A stretch of DNA of 64,000 bases from Bacillus sp. SA1-12 (GTDB lineage: Bacteria; Bacillota; Bacilli; Bacillales; Bacillaceae), in NCBI RefSeq assembly GCF_000981385.1, contig NZ_LATZ01000003.1, forward strand, positions 144,780 to 208,779, read 5' to 3'. The position numbers and the translations under genes are program-made. The notes beneath the pieces were generated by a model that saw nothing but the letters and a program-made list of their open reading frames with translations, did not search any database and was not told the origin of the DNA. Shown here piece by piece: positions 9,206-18,610 of the stretch; the first letter of the stretch is position 1, and each line of letters begins with the position of its first letter.

Positions 9206-9464
9206 TCATTGTATCATTAACCATCTTAATTGATTGTGAACGATTTGCAAAGAATCCTTTTTCACAGATTACGAAAATGTAAAATTTTTTAAATGTATTG
9301 GCTGTTAATTGTTTGATCGATTGATTTCATATAGAATATTATAGTATTTATAAAAATCAACGCAATATGTAGCAAAGATGAAAATTAATCCAATGTTGAT
9401 GATATTAAAAGGACTTCCAAAAATAAAGATAACTAGTACGTGACAACAGAGAGGAGGGTCCAAA

Positions 9465-10832
9465 ATGTCAGATGAGAGAGAAGTAGAAGAACTTGAAGAA
9501 GAAACGTTACTTTCTGCGCTAGCTAGTCAGAATTTGGACGAATTCCGGGAGGCTTTTTTAGATAAACATCCTTATGATCAAGCTAAATTTTTTGTGAAGC
9601 TTGAAGAGGAACAACGATTTACCGTTTATAAATTTCTATCTCCAGAGGAAATGGCCTCTGTTTTTGAAAATATTGAACATGATGATGATCAATATGAACT
9701 CTTTTTATCCGAAATGGATCCAACATTTGCAGCACAGATGCTTGGACATATGTATGCGGACGATGCTGTAGACGTATTAAATGAGCTTGACAAGGATCAA
9801 GTGGCCAGTTATTTAACCATTATGGATGATGAGGCTGCGGAAGAAATCCGTGAGCTTCTCCATTATGAAGAATATACAGCCGGAAGTATTATGACGACGG
9901 AGTATATTGCGATTCATGCCAATCAGACCGTTCATTCAGCGATGCAAATCTTAAAGAATGAGGCGCCTAATGCTGAGACCATTTACTATGTCTATGTCAT
10001 TGATGAGGATAAAAAGCTTGTTGGCGTTATTTCCTTAAGGGATTTAATAATAAATGAACCAGATATTATGATTTCAGAAGTGATGAATGAACGGGTATAT
10101 TCAGTTAGTGTGGCAGAAGATCAGGAAGAGGTTGCCCGAAAAATGAAAGACTATAACTTTTTGGCAGTTCCTGTTATCGACTTTAGAGGCCATTTGCTTG
10201 GAATTATTACTGTTGATGATATTGTCGATGTCATTGATGAAGAAGCAAGCGATGACTACTCTAAGCTTGCTGGGATTTCAGATGTTGATTCACATGATCG
10301 AAGTCCGTTTTCTGCGGCCAAAAAAAGGCTGCCTTGGCTGATTATCCTTCTGTTTTTAGGGATGTTTACCGCCAGCCTTATTGGCAGGTTTGAAGAAACC
10401 TTGGATAAAGTAGCGATATTAGCTGTTTTTATTCCATTAATAGCAGGTATGGCTGGTAATACCGGCACACAGGCATTGGCCGTGGCGGTAAGAAGAATTG
10501 CAGTTGGTGATGCAGGAGAGCAAAGTGTTTTGCGAATGATTATGAGAGAAGCCGGCACAGGCCTTATTACAGGAACGATATGTGGTGTGGTTGTGACGCT
10601 TGTCGTTTTCGTTTGGCAAGGCGACATCTTTTTAGGGATTTTAGTGGGCATTTCGATCTTGGCCACATTAACCGTTGCAACTATTGCGGGAGCCTTTATT
10701 CCGTTGATCATGCACCGTCTCAAAGTCGATCCTGCAGTAGCCTCAGGCCCATTTATTACGACAATTAACGATATTATCAGCATACTTATTTATTTTGGAA
10801 TGGCTACATTATTTATGAAATACTTGATTTGA
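9465..10832 (+). CDS. mgtE: Magnesium transporter MgtE
   Basis: A Mg2+ channel/transporter of 455 aa, standard size. Domains in order: acidic MgtE-N helical domain (about 15-135), two CBS domains (about 140-255) and five membrane helices (about 285-455) with the conserved PLIAGMAGNTGTQALAVAVR pore segment and the terminal INDIISILIYF. Asp and Glu residues at the cytosolic domain interface act as the Mg2+ sensor in this family. GAGAGGAGG precedes the ATG. It interrupts the B. subtilis-like order between prpE and yjbQ. Confidence 0.95.
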   Translation: MSDEREVEELEEETLLSALASQNLDEFREAFLDKHPYDQAKFFVKLEEEQRFTVYKFLSPEEMASVFENIEHDDDQYELFLSEMDPTFAAQMLGHMYADDAVDVLNELDKDQVASYLTIMDDEAAEEIRELLHYEEYTAGSIMTTEYIAIHANQTVHSAMQILKNEAPNAETIYYVYVIDEDKKLVGVISLRDLIINEPDIMISEVMNERVYSVSVAEDQEEVARKMKDYNFLAVPVIDFRGHLLGIITVDDIVDVIDEEASDDYSKLAGISDVDSHDRSPFSAAKKRLPWLIILLFLGMFTASLIGRFEETLDKVAILAVFIPLIAGMAGNTGTQALAVAVRRIAVGDAGEQSVLRMIMREAGTGLITGTICGVVVTLVVFVWQGDIFLGILVGISILATLTVATIAGAFIPLIMHRLKVDPAVASGPFITTINDIISILIYFGMATLFMKYLI

Positions 10833-10850
10833 AAAAATACGGATAGTATG

Positions 10851-10892
10851 AACTAGCCTGCAATCATGATCAACGGGATGCAGGCTATACTA
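10851..10892. terminator. Hairpin after mgtE
   Basis: TAGCCTGCA (10854-10862) pairs with TGCAGGCTA (10879-10887), extended by ATAGT with ACTAT, followed by a T-rich stretch. It separates mgtE from yjbQ. Confidence 0.6.
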
Positions 10893-11023
10893 TTTAATAT
10901 AAAAACTATGTAAGGACCCTGTGATGATTTTGCTTCTATGTTGATTAGTGCGTAAGGCTCTCCATCCAGGAGAAGGAATCAATAGTCCAGTTTTAAAAAA
11001 ACATATAATAAAGGAGGTCTACC

Positions 11024-12871
11024 ATGCATGGTGCATCTGTAACATCCCTCGTTATCGTTATTCTTGCTGCTTTTCTAACTCCAATTCTGTTACACCGCTT
11101 AAAATTGAATTTTATTCCGGTTGTTGTTGCTGAAATCATTATCGGATTGATTATTGGAAAAACAGGATTTAATGTTGTTTCCCAGGATATGTGGCTTGAA
11201 ACCTTATCGATGCTCGGCTTTATTTTCTTAATGTTTCTGAGTGGTCTTGAGATTGATTTTACGGCATTTGCGGGTGGAAAAAAGAAGGAAAAGCTTCCTT
11301 CAGGTAAATACGCGCCAAATACATTCTTAGTTTCCACCATCGTATTTATAGGGATTTTTGTTCTATCACTATTGTTATCCTATATCTTTGTCTGGATCGG
11401 TCTCATAAATAATGCATTCTTTATGACGCTTATCATTTCAACCATTTCATTGGGAGTTGTTGTGCCGACCTTAAAGGACGGTCAACTCATGAAAACAAAT
11501 ATTGGGCAGATTATTCTTTTGGTGGCCGTTATTGCTGATTTAGTGACAATGATATTACTCGCGGTATTTGCATCAATTTATGGAGATGGTGAAAGCAATA
11601 CATGGCTATTATTAATTCTCTTTGGCGCGGGGGTATTACTGTATTTCTTAGGAAAAGCATTCAAAAATCGTTCCTTTATTGAAACGATGTCAAAGGGTAC
11701 GGTCCAAATCGGCACAAGAGCTGTTTTTACACTCATCATTGTGCTGGTAGCCATTTCTGAAACGATTGGTGCTGAAAATATTCTTGGCGCCTTCTTAGCC
11801 GGAGTGCTTGTTTCCCTTTTATCACCAAATAAAGAGATGGTTCAGAAGCTTGATTCATTTGGATATGGATTTTTAATTCCAATATTCTTTGTTATGGTTG
11901 GAGTAGACTTGGATATTTGGGCATTGTTTAAAGATCCTAAAATTCTCTTTTTAATACCATTATTGTTTATCGGATTGTTAATTTCAAAAGTTGTTCCAAT
12001 CCTTTATTTAAAGCGCTGGTATGACATGAAGACAACTCTTGCAGCTGGCTTCCTGCTAACTTCAACCCTTTCATTAGTTATTGCAGCAGCGACGATTGGT
12101 GAAAGAATGGAAGTTATCTCGCCAGAAATGTCAGGCGCACTCATCCTGGTAGCGGTCCTAACAAGTATAATTACACCGATTTTCTTTAAAAAGCTCTTCC
12201 CTCGGCATAAAAATGAGGATCCGAAAATCAGGGTTGCTTTTATCGGCGCCAATCAAATGACATTGCCAGTAACAAGAGAGCTGAACTCGGATTTATATGA
12301 CACAACGATTTACCATATTCAGCAGGATAAGCTTGATCAGCAAATCTCGGAATCCTTATTTGAAATTGTTGAAATAAAAGATTTTCTGGTTGAAACACTT
12401 AAGGAGCATGATGCATTTGATGTTGACTTAATCGTTGTGGCAACCGGTGATGAACAGCGAAATGCCGATATTGCCCTATTTGCTAAGCAAGAGGAAGTAG
12501 ACCGAATCATTGCAAGTGTCGAATCACCGAATTTAGATGCAAAAATGAAGGAACATGGAATAGATGTTTTCTCAACTTTGCTTTCAACGAAGACAATGCT
12601 GCGGGCATTGATCGAAGCGCCAAGTGTGATGAGAATTATCACGAATCAAGAAACGATGCTTTATCAAATCAATTTAAACAATGCAAAATATGATCATCTG
12701 TTATTGCGAAATTTTCCATTCACAGGTGATATCATTTTCGTGAGAATCTTTAGAGGAAAAGATTCAATTGTTCCCCATGGAGACACAGATCTAAAGCTCG
12801 GAGATCGTCTGATTGTGACCGGATCGAGAGAATATGTTAATGAATTAAAACGTGAGCTTGAGCTAATTTAA
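11024..12871 (+). CDS. yjbQ: CPA2-type K+(Na+)/H+ antiporter YjbQ with RCK domains
   Basis: A monovalent cation/proton antiporter of 615 aa. The first 390 residues hold about twelve membrane helices of the CPA2 fold, including MFLSGLEIDF and VMVGVDLDI. A TrkA-N (RCK-N) nucleotide-binding domain follows (about 395-510, starting VAFIGANQMTLPVTREL) and then a TrkA-C domain (about 530-615, ending DRLIVTGSREYVNELKREL). The RCK part probably gates transport. AAAGGAGG precedes the ATG. It matches B. subtilis yjbQ in position before the thiamine genes. Confidence 0.92.
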   Translation: MHGASVTSLVIVILAAFLTPILLHRLKLNFIPVVVAEIIIGLIIGKTGFNVVSQDMWLETLSMLGFIFLMFLSGLEIDFTAFAGGKKKEKLPSGKYAPNTFLVSTIVFIGIFVLSLLLSYIFVWIGLINNAFFMTLIISTISLGVVVPTLKDGQLMKTNIGQIILLVAVIADLVTMILLAVFASIYGDGESNTWLLLILFGAGVLLYFLGKAFKNRSFIETMSKGTVQIGTRAVFTLIIVLVAISETIGAENILGAFLAGVLVSLLSPNKEMVQKLDSFGYGFLIPIFFVMVGVDLDIWALFKDPKILFLIPLLFIGLLISKVVPILYLKRWYDMKTTLAAGFLLTSTLSLVIAAATIGERMEVISPEMSGALILVAVLTSIITPIFFKKLFPRHKNEDPKIRVAFIGANQMTLPVTRELNSDLYDTTIYHIQQDKLDQQISESLFEIVEIKDFLVETLKEHDAFDVDLIVVATGDEQRNADIALFAKQEEVDRIIASVESPNLDAKMKEHGIDVFSTLLSTKTMLRALIEAPSVMRIITNQETMLYQINLNNAKYDHLLLRNFPFTGDIIFVRIFRGKDSIVPHGDTDLKLGDRLIVTGSREYVNELKRELELI

Positions 12872-12882
12872 TGATCTTTTTC

Positions 12883-12910
12883 TTGAAAATTAAGAATCAT
12901 TTGGTATGAT
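12883..12910 (+). promoter_or_regulatory. Probable SigA promoter of the thiamine operon
   Basis: TTGAAA at 12883-12888 and TATGAT at 12905-12910 are 16 bp apart and lie just upstream of the TPP riboswitch. Confidence 0.5.
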
Positions 12911-12932
12911 AGAGATAAGTAAATAATCATGA

Positions 12933-13030
12933 AAACCGCTAGGGGATCCCCAATTGAGGGGCTGAGATTAAAGTGTTTCTTTTAAACCCTTATAACCTGA
13001 TCTGGTTTGTACCAGCGTAGGGAAGTGGAA
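12933..13030 (+). promoter_or_regulatory. TPP riboswitch (THI element)
   Basis: The conserved THI elements are visible in order: GGGGATCCCC, GGGGCTGAGA, ACCCTTATAACCTGATCTGG and the closing CCAGCGTAGGGAAGTGG. A terminator follows at 13057-13092, so it should stop transcription of tenI-thiOSGF when thiamine pyrophosphate is plentiful. Confidence 0.95.
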
Positions 13031-13056
13031 TTACGGCATATGTTAATTATGTGTGT

Positions 13057-13092
13057 AAACCACTTTCTTACCTATAGGAAAGTGGTTTTTTT
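13057..13092 (+). terminator. Riboswitch-controlled attenuator terminator
   Basis: AAACCACTTTC pairs with GAAAGTGGTTT and a run of seven T follows. It is the expression platform of the TPP riboswitch, 16 bp before the tenI start. Confidence 0.88.
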
Positions 13093-13108
13093 ATTGGAAG
13101 TGAAAAAG

Positions 13109-13729
13109 TTGGAAATCCATGTCATTACAGATGGTAAGCAGTCGGTTAAGGAATTAACAAAACAACTATTGCGCTTTCACGAGAAAGCAGATTATATTCA
13201 CATTCGTGAAAAAGCGAAAACAGCTTCAGAACTAATGGAGATTGTATCAATTTTGATAACTGGGGGAGTCCCACAGAAAAAGATCGTGATAAATGATCGG
13301 ATTGATGCAGCTTTATTAAACGGTTTGTCTAATGTCCATTTGCCTGGTCATAGCTTTGCAATTGAAAAAGTAAGAGAGCTGTCTTCTTCATTAAGGATTG
13401 GCCGCTCAGTTCATTCCCTGCAGGAAGCAAGAGAGGCAGCAAAAGCCGGTGCAGATTATCTGTTGTTCGGGCACGTGTTTACAACCAACTCAAAGGCAAA
13501 TCTAGCACCGCGAGGAGTAAACCTATTGGCTGAAATTTGTCAGTGTGTTGACATTCCCGTAATTGCAATTGGAGGAATGACCCCTGAGACGATACAGGAG
13601 CTTTCAGGAATAAAGCTTGGCGGAGTTGCCGTGATGTCCTATGTCATGTCAAGCAGTGAACCTCGAATTGCCTTGCAGAAAATGAAAAAAAGTTTAGCGG
13701 AGGTGAAAATGAATGAAAAAGTATTATGA
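13109..13729 (+). CDS. tenI: Thiazole tautomerase TenI
   Basis: A ThiE-like TIM barrel that aromatises the thiazole tautomer in thiamine synthesis. The product is about 206 aa. The start TTG at 13109 gives MEIHVITDGKQS, matching MELHAISNGRQS of B. subtilis TenI, with GGAAGTG 5 nt upstream. Motifs: DFIHIRE-like DYIHIREKAK, INDRIDAAL, ADYLLFGHVF, IPVIAIGGMTPE. The annotated reading frame runs back into the riboswitch, which is not coding. tenA, which precedes tenI in B. subtilis, is missing. It overlaps thiO by 17 nt. Confidence 0.88.
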   Translation: MEIHVITDGKQSVKELTKQLLRFHEKADYIHIREKAKTASELMEIVSILITGGVPQKKIVINDRIDAALLNGLSNVHLPGHSFAIEKVRELSSSLRIGRSVHSLQEAREAAKAGADYLLFGHVFTTNSKANLAPRGVNLLAEICQCVDIPVIAIGGMTPETIQELSGIKLGGVAVMSYVMSSSEPRIALQKMKKSLAEVKMNEKVL

Positions 13730-14825
13730 TGTAGGAATCATCGGCGGAGGTATCGTTGGTCAATCGATAGCCTATCAGCTAGCTAAAGAGGGAGTATCTG
13801 TCCTTGTGCTTGAAGGGAATAAAATTGGAACAGGGGCAACCAGTGCTGCTGCAGGGATGCTTGGCGCAAACTCTGAGCTTGAAAACTATGATGCCTTCTT
13901 TCAGTTTGCGAAGGAGAGTCAGCGCCATTATCATGTCCTGCGGAATGAGCTTTCAGAATTATCGCAAATCAATATTCAGCTTGTAGATAAAGGCATGTAT
14001 AAGATCGCAATGACAGATGCTGAAGCAGCTTCTTTAAAAGAAGCGATAACACAACATGATACAGTTGCATGGCATGAAAAAGATTCGGTGCTTGGACATG
14101 AGCCGATGTTATCAGCAGAGATCAAGGGTGCGCTTTATATTCCTGAGGATGGCCATGTTTCACCAAAGCATGTATGTGCGGCTTTTGCAAAGTCTGCTAG
14201 TTTGCTAGGTGCAACTATTTTAGAGAATACTCCTGTACATATGATCAAGAAAAATGCTGTGAACGAATATTCGCTTTCAACCCCGCTTGCTGATTTCATT
14301 TGCAGCAAGGTTGTCGTAGCAAACGGTGTTTGGAGCGGGTACTTTTTTAACCAATTGGGAATTGATGCAGCGATGAAACCGGTAAAGGGAGAATGTCTTT
14401 CTGTAAAAAGCAATCAGATCGGCCTAGAACGAACGGTTTTCTATGATCATTGTTATATCGTTCCAAAGGGAGATGGCAGATTTGTCATCGGAGCAACAAT
14501 GGTCGAGGATGATTGGAGTACAGAGCCAACAATTGGCGGAATCCAGTCACTTATTGGAAAAGTAGCACCAATTCTGCCAGAATTAAAATCTGCTCAACTG
14601 ATTGAAACATGGGCTGGATTACGTCCGCAATCTCATGATGGTAAACCATATATTGGTCAGCATCCTGAAGGAGAACAGATTTATTTTGCAACAGGACATT
14701 ACCGAAATGGGATCCTTTTAGCCCCGCAAACAGGGTTGATGATAAGGGATCTGATTTTGAATAGGCAGCTAAATGAGGACTATGTGAAAGCATTTTCGAT
14801 CAACCGAATTTATGTACAGACGTGA
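13713..14825 (+). CDS. thiO: Glycine oxidase ThiO
   Basis: A flavoprotein that oxidises glycine to iminoacetate for thiazole synthesis. It has 370 aa. The N-terminal Rossmann motif is IIGGGIVGQSIAYQLAKEG, and the C-terminal FAD segment is ATGHYRNGILLAPQTG; GLRPQSHDGKPYIG is typical of the DAO family. GCGGAGGTG lies before the ATG inside the end of tenI, so it is translationally coupled. Confidence 0.95.
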   Translation: MKKYYDVGIIGGGIVGQSIAYQLAKEGVSVLVLEGNKIGTGATSAAAGMLGANSELENYDAFFQFAKESQRHYHVLRNELSELSQINIQLVDKGMYKIAMTDAEAASLKEAITQHDTVAWHEKDSVLGHEPMLSAEIKGALYIPEDGHVSPKHVCAAFAKSASLLGATILENTPVHMIKKNAVNEYSLSTPLADFICSKVVVANGVWSGYFFNQLGIDAAMKPVKGECLSVKSNQIGLERTVFYDHCYIVPKGDGRFVIGATMVEDDWSTEPTIGGIQSLIGKVAPILPELKSAQLIETWAGLRPQSHDGKPYIGQHPEGEQIYFATGHYRNGILLAPQTGLMIRDLILNRQLNEDYVKAFSINRIYVQT

Positions 14826-14834
14826 GGTGGGAAA

Positions 14835-15038
14835 ATGAGCATTAAGTTAAATGGGGAAATTGTCGAGCTGGAAAATGACGTTAAGACGATTCAGCAGCTG
14901 CTGGCACATTACAAGCTGGAGGACCGTCTTGTCATAGTGGAACATAATCGAGAAATTATTTTAAAAGATCAATATGTGACGACATCAATCCAAAACGGTG
15001 ATGAAGTTGAGTTTGTTCATTTTGTAGGAGGAGGATGA
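14835..15038 (+). CDS. thiS: Sulfur carrier protein ThiS
   Basis: A 67-aa ubiquitin-like carrier ending in the required Gly-Gly (FVHFVGGG has one extra Gly, a normal variant). ThiF adenylates this C-terminus and it is converted to a thiocarboxylate that gives sulfur to ThiG. It lies 9 nt after thiO and 4 nt before thiG. Confidence 0.95.
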   Translation: MSIKLNGEIVELENDVKTIQQLLAHYKLEDRLVIVEHNREIILKDQYVTTSIQNGDEVEFVHFVGGG

Positions 15039-15042
15039 GCCA

Positions 15043-15810
15043 ATGTTAAACATTGCAGATAAACAATTTACATCAAGATTATTACTAGGTACGGGGAAAT
15101 ATCCGTCATTTGAGATTCAAAAGGAAGCTGTTGCCCAATCTGAGGCAGAAATTCTAACCTTCGCGGTTCGCCGTATGAATATCTTTGAAGCATCGCAGCC
15201 AAACTTTTTAGAGCAGTTAGATCTTTCAAAGTATACTCTGCTGCCAAATACAGCAGGTGCCAAAACGGCAGAGGAAGCAGTAAGAATTGCCAAACTTGCA
15301 AAGGCATCTGGCTTATGTGATATGATAAAAGTTGAAGTCATTGGTTGCGACCGTTCGTTGCTTCCAGATCCAGTAGAAACTTTAAAAGCTAGTGAAATGC
15401 TGTTAGAAGAAGGATTTATCGTTTTACCGTATACTTCAGATGATGTGGTATTAGCAAGAAGATTAGAAGAATTAGGGGTTCATGCCATTATGCCTGGTGC
15501 TTCTCCTATTGGATCGGGTCAAGGGATCTTAAATCCTTTAAATCTAAAATTCATCATTGAACAATCCAATGTTCCTGTCATTGTCGATGCAGGAATCGGC
15601 TCACCTGCAGATGCAGCATACGCTATGGAGCTGGGAGCTGATGGTGTTTTATTAAATACAGCCGTTTCTGCGGCAAAGGATCCGGTGAAAATGGCCGTTG
15701 CCATGAAGCTTGCAATAGAGGCTGGCAGACTGGGATTTGAAGCCGGCAGAATTCCTAAAAAGGAATATGCAACAGCAAGCAGTCCAACAGAAGGAATGAT
15801 GACCACTTAA
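15043..15810 (+). CDS. thiG: Thiazole synthase ThiG
   Basis: Forms the thiazole phosphate of thiamine from DXP, iminoacetate and ThiS-thiocarboxylate. The TIM barrel has 255 aa; Lys96 in MIKVEVIGC is the Schiff-base lysine. [28 protein letters not shown] is split by the phosphate-binding loop typical of ThiG. Its stop overlaps the thiF start by one nt. Confidence 0.96.
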   Translation: MLNIADKQFTSRLLLGTGKYPSFEIQKEAVAQSEAEILTFAVRRMNIFEASQPNFLEQLDLSKYTLLPNTAGAKTAEEAVRIAKLAKASGLCDMIKVEVIGCDRSLLPDPVETLKASEMLLEEGFIVLPYTSDDVVLARRLEELGVHAIMPGASPIGSGQGILNPLNLKFIIEQSNVPVIVDAGIGSPADAAYAMELGADGVLLNTAVSAAKDPVKMAVAMKLAIEAGRLGFEAGRIPKKEYATASSPTEGMMTT

Positions 15811-16826
15811 TGGAGCGATATTCAAGACAAATATTATTTTCTCCAATCGGGGAAAGCGGGCAAGAAAAAATCAATCAAAAGCATGTGTTCATTGTAGGTG
15901 CAGGTGCGCTAGGCACAGCGAATGCAGAAATGATTGCACGTGCCGGGATTGGAAAATTAACGATTATTGACCGCGATTATGTAGAATGGAGCAACTTGCA
16001 AAGACAGCAGCTTTATTCAGAGGAAGATGCAAAAAATAGAATGCCAAAAGCAATAGCCACAAAAACACGTCTTCAGCAAATTAATTCTGAAGTACAAGTT
16101 CATGCTATTGTAGAGGATTTAACATCAGCCAATATTGAAGAATTGTTAGATGGTGTTGATGTGATCGTTGATTCAACAGATAACTTCGAAACAAGATTAT
16201 TAATCAATGATGCTTCATTAAAGCATGGTATCCCATGGGTGTATGGCGGGTGTGTCGGAAGCTATGGCCTTTCGTTTACTGTCATCCCAAATAAAACACC
16301 ATGTCTTCATTGCTTATTAAAGCATATTCCATTTGATGGGATGACATGTGATACGGTTGGAGTTATTTCACCGATTGTTAGTATGGTTACTTCCCATCAA
16401 ACAGCAGAAGTGCTGAAGCTGCTTGTTGGAGACGAAGAAAACCTGCGCAGCAAGCTTGTATCCTTTGATCTTTGGAAAAATCAGTATTCAGCGATCAACA
16501 TGGAGAAGCTGAAAAATAGGGCTTGTCCTACATGTGGAACAAATCCTGTTTATCCCTACTTATCGGCTGAAAAAGAAACAAAAGCAGCTGTTCTTTGCGG
16601 AAGGGATACGGTACAGCTTCGTCCAAGTATAGGGAAGCAGATTTCGTTTGAACAAATCTCTAAAAGAGTCAAACCGATAGCCGACGCACTTTTAGAAAAT
16701 CCATTTTTATTATCAATGACATTTGGCAGACATCGAATCGTTCTATTTAAAGACGGCCGAGCGTTAATTCATGGGACGAAGGATATTGCTGAGGCTAAAA
16801 AGATTTATCATCGTTATGTTGGATAG
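15810..16826 (+). CDS. thiF: ThiS adenylyltransferase ThiF
   Basis: An E1-like enzyme that adenylates the C-terminus of ThiS. It has 338 aa: GAGALGTANAEMIARAG nucleotide loop, the R-rich NLQRQQLYSEEDA motif, catalytic region VDVIVDSTDNFETRLLIND, and Zn ligands PCLHC and CPTCG. The last 80 residues form a C-terminal extension as in B. subtilis ThiF. The operon ends here; thiD, which follows in B. subtilis, is absent from this window. Confidence 0.94.
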   Translation: MERYSRQILFSPIGESGQEKINQKHVFIVGAGALGTANAEMIARAGIGKLTIIDRDYVEWSNLQRQQLYSEEDAKNRMPKAIATKTRLQQINSEVQVHAIVEDLTSANIEELLDGVDVIVDSTDNFETRLLINDASLKHGIPWVYGGCVGSYGLSFTVIPNKTPCLHCLLKHIPFDGMTCDTVGVISPIVSMVTSHQTAEVLKLLVGDEENLRSKLVSFDLWKNQYSAINMEKLKNRACPTCGTNPVYPYLSAEKETKAAVLCGRDTVQLRPSIGKQISFEQISKRVKPIADALLENPFLLSMTFGRHRIVLFKDGRALIHGTKDIAEAKKIYHRYVG

Positions 16827-16845
16827 TAAATCTAGCAAGTATAAA

Positions 16846-16876
16846 AGCCCTCTCACAGGTAGACAGAGAGGGTTTT
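16846..16876 (+). terminator. Terminator of the thiamine operon
   Basis: CCCTCT and AGAGGG form the stem, followed by TTTT, 20 bp after the thiF stop. Confidence 0.7.
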
Positions 16877-16921
16877 GGCTTTCTTGTCTACTCTTAGCCT
16901 ATCTTTGTAGCCAAACCCCTC

Positions 16922-17212
16922 TCAAATCCATGTTCTTCTTTGTTTTGGCAATTCAATGACATTTGGTTGATTATGGCCATTTTTATTTGCGTTTGTTTTC
17001 ATGACCGATTCGAATTTTTCTAGAGCTTTTTGAAACTGGCTTTCATTTAATTTATCTGTTGCATATAATGAACAAAGAACAGCATAAGCGATGGCTCTTG
17101 TATCGATGTCAATCGAAATATCTACATTGGAATTACCGCTAGTATTAATACTAGCTTTGTTATCATTCTGTTTTATATTTTTAACTTTCTGTTTACCTTT
17201 TTTTTCATTCAT
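16922..17212 (-). CDS. Unknown small protein, possibly spore-associated
   Basis: I do not recognise this 96-aa protein. The first half is Lys/Asn/Ser-rich with alternating NSNVDISIDIDT, which predicts beta strands. The second half has a short helical part (ESQFQKALEKFESVMK). An AAAGGAGG lies before the ATG. It pairs with the next gene at 17312, whose NSGNAKVDIHIEVDS segment resembles NSGNSNVDISIDIDT here. This suggests a small family. A coat role is inferred only from nearby cot genes. Confidence 0.62.
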   Translation of the reverse strand: MNEKKGKQKVKNIKQNDNKASINTSGNSNVDISIDIDTRAIAYAVLCSLYATDKLNESQFQKALEKFESVMKTNANKNGHNQPNVIELPKQRRTWI

Positions 17213-17240
17213 TGTTTTACCTCCTTTTTACTAGTTTAAA

Positions 17241-17286
17241 GAGACTGTTCCAATAGGGTTTTACCCATTGTTTCTGAAACAGCCTC
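17241..17286 (-). terminator. Hairpin between the two small minus-strand genes
   Basis: GAGaCTGTT pairs with AACAGcCTC, and GGGT with ACCC inside it. On the minus strand it follows the 17312 gene and precedes CTCTTTAAAC. Confidence 0.45.
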
Positions 17287-17311
17287 ATTGTTACTACATT
17301 ATTATCATTTC

Positions 17312-17587
17312 TTAGTCTTGTTCTTGATCCTGTTGTTGATCCTGATCAGAATCTGCTTTAGCTTTAACTCGTGCACGAGATTCACTATCAACTTCAATGT
17401 GAATATCTACTTTCGCGTTACCACTGTTAATGACTTTTGCATTATTAATGTTTTTATCTTTTAATTTGATATCATTTTCGTTATCTAATTCATTATCTAA
17501 GCGGTTATCTACATTTGTTTTGTTTTCTGCGTCTGCTTTAGCTTTAGCTCTTGCTTCAGCTTCATTATCTTTTCCCCAATATGACAT
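17312..17587 (-). CDS. Unknown low-complexity acidic protein
   Basis: A 91-aa, highly charged protein with Ala/Lys/Glu/Asp/Asn-rich repeats (ARAKAKADAE; DNRLDNELDNEND) and a Gln/Asp tail (QDQQQDQEQD). The central INSGNAKVDIHIEVDSESRARVKA resembles the 16922 protein and, more faintly, SVEARARDNGKVD in the product at 62739. AAGGGGGTG precedes the ATG. Function unknown. Such composition is common in coat-associated proteins, but that is inference. Confidence 0.62.
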   Translation of the reverse strand: MSYWGKDNEAEARAKAKADAENKTNVDNRLDNELDNENDIKLKDKNINNAKVINSGNAKVDIHIEVDSESRARVKAKADSDQDQQQDQEQD

Positions 17588-17777
17588 GGTGTCTCACCCC
17601 CTTGCTTTCTTACTAGTACTATATTCAAAAGATCATTCAATAGAGTGGACAATTTTCCATAGTCAACGGCACATTTTAAAAGAAGGGACCTATAATTAGA
17701 ATCGGTCTGGGAAAATGTAAGGGATGAGAGTACATTCTTCAGGGATGAAATCGATAGCACTTTTTGGATTTTAATGA

Positions 17778-17799
17778 TATAATTATAACCAGGTACTAA
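17778..17799 (+). promoter_or_regulatory. fabI -10 region with FapR-like operator
   Basis: TATAAT at 17778-17783 is followed by a 17-bp imperfect palindrome at 17783-17799, TTATAACCAGGTACTAA, which agrees at about 14 positions with the FapR consensus TTAGTACCTRRTACTAA. FapR controls fabI in B. subtilis and is released by malonyl-CoA, so the same control is likely here. Confidence 0.7.
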
Positions 17800-17828
17800 T
17801 AACATGTATTAATATTAGGAGGATGTAC

Positions 17829-18602
17829 ATGAGTTTATCACTTAATGGTCGCAATATTGTCGTTATGGGAGTAGCAAACAAACGCAGCATCGCATGGGGT
17901 ATTGCACGCTCTTTACATAATGCTGGTGCTAGACTAATTTTTACATATGCAGGTGAACGTTTGGAGAAGTCTGTTCGTGACCTGGCAGAATCATTAGAGC
18001 GCAATGATTCCATTGTTTTGCCTTGTGATGTAACAAATGATGAGGAAATTAAAACATGCTTTGGTCAAATTAAGGAAGAAGTAGGCGTAATCCATGGTGT
18101 AGCCCATTGTATCGCATTTGCACACAAGGAGGAGCTGCAAGGAGAATATCTGAACACAACACGTGATGGCTTTTTATTAGCCCACAATATTAGTTCATAT
18201 TCTTTAACAGCTGTTGCGAAGGAAGCAAGAGGAATTATGACAGAAGGCGGCAGCATCGTCACGTTAACTTACCTTGGCGGAGAGCGGGTACTGCCAAATT
18301 ACAACGTAATGGGCGTTGCTAAAGCTTCCCTGGAAGCTAGTGTCAGATATTTAGCAAGCGACCTTGGCAAAGATGGCATTCGTGTGAATTCAATCTCAGC
18401 TGGTCCTATTCGTACATTATCAGCTAAAGGAATCAGTGATTTCAATTCTATTCTAAAAGAAATTGAAGAGCGCGCACCGCTTCGCAGAACAACAACACCT
18501 GAAGAAGTAGGTGATACAGCACTATTCTTATTTAGCGATCTTTCAAGAGGCATGACTGGTGAAAATCTTCACGTTGATTCAGGATATCATATTATCGCTT
18601 AA
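17829..18602 (+). CDS. fabI: Enoyl-ACP reductase FabI
   Basis: The NADH/NADPH-dependent last step of each fatty acid elongation cycle and the target of triclosan. It is an SDR fold of about 257 aa, very close to B. subtilis FabI (MGVANKRSIAWGIARSLH; YNVMGVAKASLEASVRYLA; ISAGPIRTLSAKGI). The active-site Tyr and Lys lie in YNVMGVAK. I start at the second ATG (17829), 6 nt after AGGAGG. It is preceded by a FapR-like operator. Confidence 0.96.
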   Translation: MSLSLNGRNIVVMGVANKRSIAWGIARSLHNAGARLIFTYAGERLEKSVRDLAESLERNDSIVLPCDVTNDEEIKTCFGQIKEEVGVIHGVAHCIAFAHKEELQGEYLNTTRDGFLLAHNISSYSLTAVAKEARGIMTEGGSIVTLTYLGGERVLPNYNVMGVAKASLEASVRYLASDLGKDGIRVNSISAGPIRTLSAKGISDFNSILKEIEERAPLRRTTTPEEVGDTALFLFSDLSRGMTGENLHVDSGYHIIA

Positions 18603-18610
18603 CAAAACAA

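Noticed and set aside
9206..9464. M-box magnesium riboswitch before mgtE
   Set aside because: None of the conserved M-box segments could be found in the leader.
10256..10783. 175-codon frame antisense to mgtE
   Set aside because: Shadow of the mgtE membrane domain; composition follows the sense strand.
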